From Janibacter limosus (GTDB taxonomy: Bacteria > Actinomycetota > Actinomycetes > Actinomycetales > Dermatophilaceae), in assembly GCF_004295485.1 (NCBI RefSeq), contig NZ_CP036164.1, forward strand, positions 1 through 64,000: a stretch of 64,000 nt of DNA, written 5' to 3'. The notes under the pieces were generated by a model. The model ran no database searches, was not told the DNA's origin, and was given only the letters and a program-made list of their open reading frames with translations. Position numbers and translations under genes: made by a program. How positions within the stretch are numbered: the first letter of the stretch is position 1; the number at the start of each line of letters is the position of its first letter. Below are positions 59,372-64,000 of the stretch, piece by piece.

Positions 59372-61309
59372 ATGGCCAAGCAGCATCGCAACCGCAAGCA
59401 GCGCGGTCCGCACCGCACCGCAACCCGGCCCAGTCGCGGGCAGTCATCGCCTCGACGGGAGCCCGCGGAGCTCGGGCCGCTCATCGGTCCCTTGCGTCAG
59501 GGGCTCCGGGCAGCCGATCCGACGGCGTTCTGGGTCACCGCCGCCCCCATCGTGACCGTGCTGGAGGAGCCCGGCGAGCTGAGCGCCCAGTTGCCCGACG
59601 GTGTCGATCTGCTGCAGAGCTTCATCGACGTCGACGTCGCCGAGACGACCGCGCTCCTCCACATGGTTGCAGCGATGAGCCGGGACGATCTGTTGCGTGG
59701 CCGCTCCCGGCGCGCCCTCACGTCCCGGCGCCAGCCCATCCCACCGGAGGTCACCGGGCTGAGCCAGGCGAGGGTCACGGGGACTCAGGTGTTCGGCGAT
59801 GGGGGCGGTGACAACCATCTGGTGGAGCTGACCCTGCCGGGCGGCGTGCGGGCGACCCTGCTTGCCTATGTCGCCAGATTCCCCCACCTGTACCTCAAGG
59901 ACGCCTTCGTCATGGGTGAGCGGCTGGACCAGGTGCAGGAGCGCTACACGCAGATCCTGGCGGTCGAGGGGTATGACTTCGCCGACGCTGTACGGACGCT
60001 CGATCCGGCGCAGACGCGCGCGTCCCTGGAGCACGCTCTCGCCGGCATCCGTCCCGACGTGGCCAAGAAGCCGGAGGAAGGCGACCAGTGGCCGATGCTG
60101 CGGCCCTTCGTCGAGTTCGTGCTGTCGCTGCTGCCCGAGGGCGGCGAAGGGTATGACCAGCGCGGGTGGCTCGTCGGCCAGGGCCCGGGGGCACTGCGTG
60201 CGGGCGGCCTCGGGGGCTTCGGGGCCGACTGGGACGACTGGGACGACGACGATTCGATTCCATGGGATGAGGCCGCTGAGTTCGCACTCGACGACGAGTT
60301 CGACTGGGGCGAGGATCCGCCGTGGATCGATGAGGACGGCACGGATCTGGCGGAGCTCTTCCTGTCGTCACCGCAGGCAGCCGACCTCGAGCAGGGCTCC
60401 CGGGCCGCCATGCTGGTGCGCTACCTCATGGTCCTCTCCGCGGATCTCACCGACGATCCCTTGGTCTGGGATCCTGACGTGGTGCGAGGGGTGCTCGAAG
60501 ACGTCCTACCGACGGACCCGCTCATCCCGCCGGAGATGGTGGACGAGGTCACCGTGGTGCTTCCGGCGCTGGTGGCTTGGGCGCACCACATCACCGAGGT
60601 CGATCCGGACCTGACGGAGGCCGTCAGGTTGATGATGACGCCCCTGTTGACCGAGCTGCCGAGCCGGCGGTCCGATCCCCTGGCGCGCGTGATGCGGTCG
60701 GAGGCGCTGGTCGATATCGCGCTGAGCAGCGGCGACGCCGGCGTGTTTGAGCTGGCCCTGCTCGCCCAGCGCGTCGGCGGGAACACGGAGCTGCAGGACC
60801 TGGACTCGGAGCCGCTCCCGCTCGAGCAGCTCGATCTCGATGCGGCCCCGGACGATGTGATCGAGCAGATGCAGGAGATCGATGCCGCCCTCGTCGCGGG
60901 TCTCGAGCGAGTGGGAGGCGGACAGCTGGATCTGGGCGATGCCGTCCTGGACGTCGAGTTCCGCACCGCGTGCCGCCGGTTCCTGACGCAGGTCGCCACC
61001 AGGGATGCGAGTGCACTGCGGCGTCGCGCGAGCGCCCGGACCACTGCTGTGGCCGTCGCGTGGATCGTCGGTCGCGGCAATGAGCTGGTCGGCCACCTCC
61101 CAGCGCCGGTGCGCACGGGCGAGTTGTTGCGCGCCTTCGGCGTCAAGAGCACACCCAGCTCCCGGGCCGGGACCCTGATGCGGGCTGCGGTGCTCCCGCA
61201 AGACCATCTGGGCGTCTCTCTTGGTAGCCCCGATCTGCTGGTGGGATCCGCTCGAGCGGCGATCATGGGGCACAGGGACCGTCTGCTGGAGGACCAGCCG
61301 GACGCGTAG
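59372..61309 (+). CDS. Large acidic protein of unknown function (645 aa)
   Basis: A basic N terminus (MAKQHRNRKQRGPHRTATRP) leads to a helical domain (about 40-250). A very acidic, Trp-rich linker follows (about 285-330: FGADWDDWDDDDSIPWDEAA, FDWGEDPPWIDEDG). A long helical C-terminal part ends with RRRASARTTAVAVAWIVGRG and a helix-turn-helix-like GELLRAFGVKSTPSSRAGTL, reminiscent of DUF6398-type domains that follow SEC-C-like proteins. It is soluble, with no catalytic motif seen. Codon choice is looser (more GAT, TCG, ATC mixtures) than in the neighbours, so recent acquisition is possible. Confidence 0.7.
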   Translation: MAKQHRNRKQRGPHRTATRPSRGQSSPRREPAELGPLIGPLRQGLRAADPTAFWVTAAPIVTVLEEPGELSAQLPDGVDLLQSFIDVDVAETTALLHMVAAMSRDDLLRGRSRRALTSRRQPIPPEVTGLSQARVTGTQVFGDGGGDNHLVELTLPGGVRATLLAYVARFPHLYLKDAFVMGERLDQVQERYTQILAVEGYDFADAVRTLDPAQTRASLEHALAGIRPDVAKKPEEGDQWPMLRPFVEFVLSLLPEGGEGYDQRGWLVGQGPGALRAGGLGGFGADWDDWDDDDSIPWDEAAEFALDDEFDWGEDPPWIDEDGTDLAELFLSSPQAADLEQGSRAAMLVRYLMVLSADLTDDPLVWDPDVVRGVLEDVLPTDPLIPPEMVDEVTVVLPALVAWAHHITEVDPDLTEAVRLMMTPLLTELPSRRSDPLARVMRSEALVDIALSSGDAGVFELALLAQRVGGNTELQDLDSEPLPLEQLDLDAAPDDVIEQMQEIDAALVAGLERVGGGQLDLGDAVLDVEFRTACRRFLTQVATRDASALRRRASARTTAVAVAWIVGRGNELVGHLPAPVRTGELLRAFGVKSTPSSRAGTLMRAAVLPQDHLGVSLGSPDLLVGSARAAIMGHRDRLLEDQPDA

Positions 61310-61415
61310 CGGGTCATGGCTGATGACGTACACATTGACGGTGGCCGGGCTGGTCCCAGTCGACGCCGCCGTTGCGTGCGCGTGGCCCTGCGTGGTTACG
61401 AGGCAGACTGTGCCG

Positions 61416-62123
61416 ATGCGACGATTCGAAGAGCTGGCCTGGAGCGAGACCCCACGAGGTGAGATCAGCCTGCGCCGCAGGGTCGAGCCGACGCTCGAGG
61501 TCGACGTCTACGAGGTCAAGCTCGGCGACGAGTTCCTCATGTCGAGCCTCTTCACCGTGGCCGAGATCGAGCTGGCGCGCCTCGGCCTGGCGCAGGCGAA
61601 GGGGGAGTCCCTCGACGTCGTCGTCGGCGGCCTCGGGCTCGGGTGCACCGCGCGTGCCGCGCTCGAGGACGGCCGGGTGCGCTCGATGATCGTCGTCGAC
61701 GCCATGCCCGAGGTCATCGACTGGCACGAGCGAGAGCTGCTGCCGGACGCCCCGGCCGTGGTGCGGGACGAGCGCACGCGGCTGCTCCTGGCGAACTTCT
61801 TCGAGCTCGCGGGCTCGTCCGAGGGCTTCGACCCGCAGGCTCCGGGCCGCACCTTCGACGCGGTGCTGCTCGACATCGACCACACGCCGCACCACCTGCT
61901 GCACCCCGACCACGCCCCCTTCTACTCCGTGGACGGGCTGCGGCGGCTCAAGGCGCACCTGCGCACCGACGGCGTCTTCGCGCTGTGGTCCGACGACCCG
62001 CCGGACGAGGACTTCATGACCCTGCTGCGGCAGGTCTTCGGCCAGGTGGACGCGCACGTGGTGACCTTCGCCAACTTCCTCACCGGCGGTGAGTCGAGCA
62101 ACACCGTCTACGTCTCGGTCTGA
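61416..62123 (+). CDS. Spermidine-synthase-like methyltransferase-fold protein
   Basis: A 235-residue protein from ATG 61416 (MRRFEELAWSETPRGEISLR). It has DEFLMSSLFTVAEIELARLG, the glycine-rich loop LDVVVGGLGLGCTARAALED, IVVDAMPEVIDWHERELLPD and FDAVLLDIDHTPHHLLHPDH. This resembles polyamine synthases (SpeE-fold), but the GGGDG loop is GGLGLG, so aminopropyl transfer is not assured. The stop overlaps the next gene (TGATG). The 106-bp gap to the previous gene has no clear feature. Confidence 0.82.
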   Translation: MRRFEELAWSETPRGEISLRRRVEPTLEVDVYEVKLGDEFLMSSLFTVAEIELARLGLAQAKGESLDVVVGGLGLGCTARAALEDGRVRSMIVVDAMPEVIDWHERELLPDAPAVVRDERTRLLLANFFELAGSSEGFDPQAPGRTFDAVLLDIDHTPHHLLHPDHAPFYSVDGLRRLKAHLRTDGVFALWSDDPPDEDFMTLLRQVFGQVDAHVVTFANFLTGGESSNTVYVSV

Positions 62124-63247
62124 TGGTCGCGGTGCGTCAGGCGGTCTTCGAGGACGCCGAGGCCCTTGCCCGGATCGACCTGGTGACGTGGACGAGCGAG
62201 ACCTCTCCGGTGCCCGCGCCTCAGGTCGACACCTACGACTTCTTCGACGAGCGCACCTCTCCCGCAGACGTACTCGTCGCAGAGGTGGGCGGGACCGTCG
62301 TCGGCTACGTCAAGCTGCGCAGCGTCCTGCATCCTCCGTCGCGGTCGCACGTCATGGAGATCAACGGCCTGGCCGTCGACCCCTCCCACCAGCGCGAAGG
62401 GGTGGCCCCCCACCTCGTCGAGGCGGCCGTGGAGGAGTCCGCGCGCCGAGGGGCACTCAAGGTCTCGCTGCGCGTCCTCGGGCCCAATGCCCGGGCGCGG
62501 CGCCTGTACGAGAGGTGCGGCTTCGTCGTCGAGGGTGTCCTGCGTGGGGAGTTCGTGCTCGACGGCCGCCCCGTGGACGACGTCTTCATGGCGCGGCGGC
62601 TCGACGACGGTGACCGCGACATCTGGGGCATCACCACGCACGACTGGTCCGTGGATGTCGACGTCGAGCACCTGGCCAAGGCGCGGCAGGCGGCAGAGTC
62701 GCTCGGTGATGCGATGGCCCTGCACCTCGTGCTGGAGGTGCTCGCCTACGCGGACGACGAGGCGGAGGCCGCCGGGCGTCGCGGGTGCGTGCGCGTGGTC
62801 GTGCGCGGTGACGAGATCCAGGTGGCCGACGACGGTCGTGGGACGGACACCCGGCGCGACGCCGAGGGCAGGGTCGTGCGCAAGCCGATCATGGCCACCC
62901 GGGACGTGCGGTTCTTCGACGAGGAGGATCCCGTGCTCCTGCCGGACGGGCTGCCTCGGCGAGGGATGAGCACCGTGTCGGCGGCGAGCCCCTCCCTCCT
63001 GCACGACAACTGGCGAACCTCTGGGGCTTGGTCCCAGGAGTACAGATTCGGAACCCCGCAGGCGGAGCTGCGGGAGCTCCCTCCGACCGGCCGCACCGGG
63101 ACCACCGTCACCGTGCGGCTCCCTTCGCCGGTCGACCTTGATCTGACGCAGCTGGCGGTTCTCGTCAGAGGCTTCGCCCACGTGGACGTCGAGGTGAGTG
63201 GCGGGCGTGGCGCTGACGGCGCACCCCCCACTCCTGATCGGCGGTAG
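62123..63247 (+). CDS. Fusion of a GNAT acetyltransferase and a GHKL (GyrB-like) ATPase domain
   Basis: Residues 1-160 are a GNAT domain: HVMEINGLAVDPSHQREGVA gives the acetyl-CoA loop, and LGPNARARRLYERCGFVVEG the C-terminal motif. Residues about 175-365 look like a GHKL nucleotide-binding domain: VLEVLAYADDEAEAAGRRGC (N-box-like), VVVRGDEIQVADDGRGTDTR (G1 box D-x-G-x-G), KPIMATRDVRFFDEEDPVLL, LPRRGMSTVSAASPSLLHDN and TGTTVTVRLPSP. Actinobacteria have stand-alone ATPase-like proteins with these motifs; the fusion to GNAT is unusual. It may be an acetyltransferase controlled by ATP. It is coupled to the SpeE-like gene. Confidence 0.82.
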   Translation: MVAVRQAVFEDAEALARIDLVTWTSETSPVPAPQVDTYDFFDERTSPADVLVAEVGGTVVGYVKLRSVLHPPSRSHVMEINGLAVDPSHQREGVAPHLVEAAVEESARRGALKVSLRVLGPNARARRLYERCGFVVEGVLRGEFVLDGRPVDDVFMARRLDDGDRDIWGITTHDWSVDVDVEHLAKARQAAESLGDAMALHLVLEVLAYADDEAEAAGRRGCVRVVVRGDEIQVADDGRGTDTRRDAEGRVVRKPIMATRDVRFFDEEDPVLLPDGLPRRGMSTVSAASPSLLHDNWRTSGAWSQEYRFGTPQAELRELPPTGRTGTTVTVRLPSPVDLDLTQLAVLVRGFAHVDVEVSGGRGADGAPPTPDRR

Positions 63248-63281
63248 GGGTACCGGCCCGCAGCGTCGGCCTGGTGCTGGA

Positions 63282-63614
63282 TCAGTGGCGGACAGCCACC
63301 GTCAGCAGCACGGCGGAGTCCTCGATCGCCTCGAGAGCATGCCGAGCGTCGGGGATCGGCATCAGGTCGCCGAGCGTGCCCGTCGACCTGCTGTCGCCTG
63401 CGACCAGCGCAACGTGACCGTGCAGGACCTGGAGTGTCGCCTCGCCCGGGCTCTCGTGCTCGTCCAGGGTCGATCCGGCGCGGAGCGCGATGAGCGTCTG
63501 GCGAAGGCTGCGCTCGTGCCCCCCGTAGATCGTGTGGGCGCTGCGGCCGCTCGATGCGGTCGACGCGATCTCCAGGTGCTCCTGCACCAGTGCGGTCAGG
63601 GACTCTTTGTTCAT
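63282..63614 (-). CDS. Small cupin-domain protein
   Basis: A 110-residue protein from ATG 63614 (MNKESLTALVQEHLEIASTA). The cupin barrel is GSTLDEHESPGEATLQVLHG, VALVAGDSRSTGTLGDLMPI and PDARHALEAIEDSAVLLTVA, with His/Glu positions in both motifs. AGAGGAA precedes the ATG. It is probably a metal-binding or small-molecule sensor protein. It follows narI, 42 bp downstream, and is probably the last gene of the nitrate reductase operon. Confidence 0.82.
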   Translation of the reverse strand: MNKESLTALVQEHLEIASTASSGRSAHTIYGGHERSLRQTLIALRAGSTLDEHESPGEATLQVLHGHVALVAGDSRSTGTLGDLMPIPDARHALEAIEDSAVLLTVAVRH

Positions 63615-63656
63615 GGGTTCCTCTTCCTGCGTGGGTATGTCCTCGATGCGCACACG

Positions 63657-64000
63657 TCAGCCCACCCGGTCCCAGCCACGCCGTGGCCGGTGGCTGCCGA
63701 GCCGGCTGTCATCCCGACTGCGGTAGACGATGTACGGACGGGTGAGGTAGCCGAGCGGTGCGCTGAAGACGTGGACCAGTCGGGTGAAGGGCCACAGCGC
63801 AAACAGCCCGAAGGCGACCAGGGCGTGCAGCTGGAACCCGAGCGGTGCGTCGCCCATGAGTGCTGCATCGGGCTGGAAGGCCAGGAAGGATCGGTACCAG
63901 ACGGACACCCCTTCGCGATAGTTGTACTCGCCGCCGATCGTCAGGATCGACCCGGCGATGGTGTTCCACATGCCCAGCACGATCACGACGGCGAGGAAGG
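63657..64000 (-). CDS. narI: Respiratory nitrate reductase gamma subunit, C-terminal part, runs off the right edge
   Basis: The last 114 residues of NarI are present. VIVLGMWNTIAGSILTIGGE is followed by YNYREGVSVWYRSFLAFQPD. LGFQLHALVAFGLFALWPFT holds the heme-ligand His of the last helix pair, and RLVHVFSAPLGYLTRPYIVY the second His. The cytochrome b subunit passes quinol electrons to NarGH. The rest of the nar operon should lie beyond position 64000. Confidence 0.93.
   Translation of the reverse strand, partial: FLAVVIVLGMWNTIAGSILTIGGEYNYREGVSVWYRSFLAFQPDAALMGDAPLGFQLHALVAFGLFALWPFTRLVHVFSAPLGYLTRPYIVYRSRDDSRLGSHRPRRGWDRVG

Overview
The window is about 70 % G+C, packed with genes on both strands, rich in GTG starts and in ATGA, GTGA and TGATG stop/start overlaps. 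This, with the gene families present (PpdK, a long GAPDH, YkoE-type thiamine uptake, saccharopine-dehydrogenase-like enoyl reductase, ThrE, DUF4235, DinB/DUF664, NarI), points to a free-living high-GC actinobacterium, probably Micrococcales/Intrasporangiaceae (Janibacter- or Knoellia-like; inference only). No rRNA, tRNA, CRISPR array or prophage was seen.

Layout. 1-10.9 kb: partial LysR regulator, ppdK, small enzymes, an MFS pump divergent from an MMPL transporter, a secreted-domain membrane protein and a crotonase. 10.9-12.5 kb: IS110-family copy 1. 12.5-26.2 kb: GNAT, enoyl-reductase-like protein, a Gly/Ala/Asp-repeat peptide with a JmjC-like cupin oxygenase, long GAPDH, metallophosphoesterase, flavoprotein dehydrogenase, ABC permease and ATPase. 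26.2-27.7 kb: IS110 copy 2, inverted. 27.7-33 kb: PadR regulator and a divergent ABC operon. 33-38 kb: quinone oxidoreductase, DUF4235, and a TPP-riboswitch-controlled thiamine/HMP ECF transporter whose ATPases and permease are fused. 38-47.6 kb: DinB proteins, MFS, FrnE-like DsbA, and a NrtR/SPFH/NAD-kinase-like divergon. 47.6-59 kb: HrpB, ThrE-like exporter, SDR, a small acidic protein/diiron-oxidase-like/CDGSH/methyltransferase operon, Ktr-type potassium uptake, Mug, CHAD. 59-64 kb: an unknown large acidic protein, spermidine-synthase-like protein, a GNAT-GHKL fusion, a cupin and the end of narI.

The most striking feature is the IS110 pair. Both 1,544-bp copies sit inside the ATGA overlap of two unrelated operons. 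The noncoding left end reads as a bridge (seek) RNA with two guide pairs. One pair spells the target (CGATGAGCGAGC in operon orientation: a stop codon overlapping a start codon followed by Ser-Glu); the other spells the element's own ends. After insertion the element gives the downstream gene a new Shine-Dalgarno and GTG start. The captured ATG opens a 515-codon antisense frame that ends in a GTGA overlap, so translational coupling could run straight through the element. The two inverted copies could also flip the 13.7 kb between them and exchange operon partners.

Four families of small repeats also run through the window: 31-bp dyad arrays centred on CCTTAAGG (two in convergent intergenic gaps, one in-frame inside hrpB); GGTGGAGGTG palindromes; TGAGGAG...CTCGAAGGG hairpins (one apparently inserted in an SDR gene); and a strongly over-represented word, CGAAGGG.
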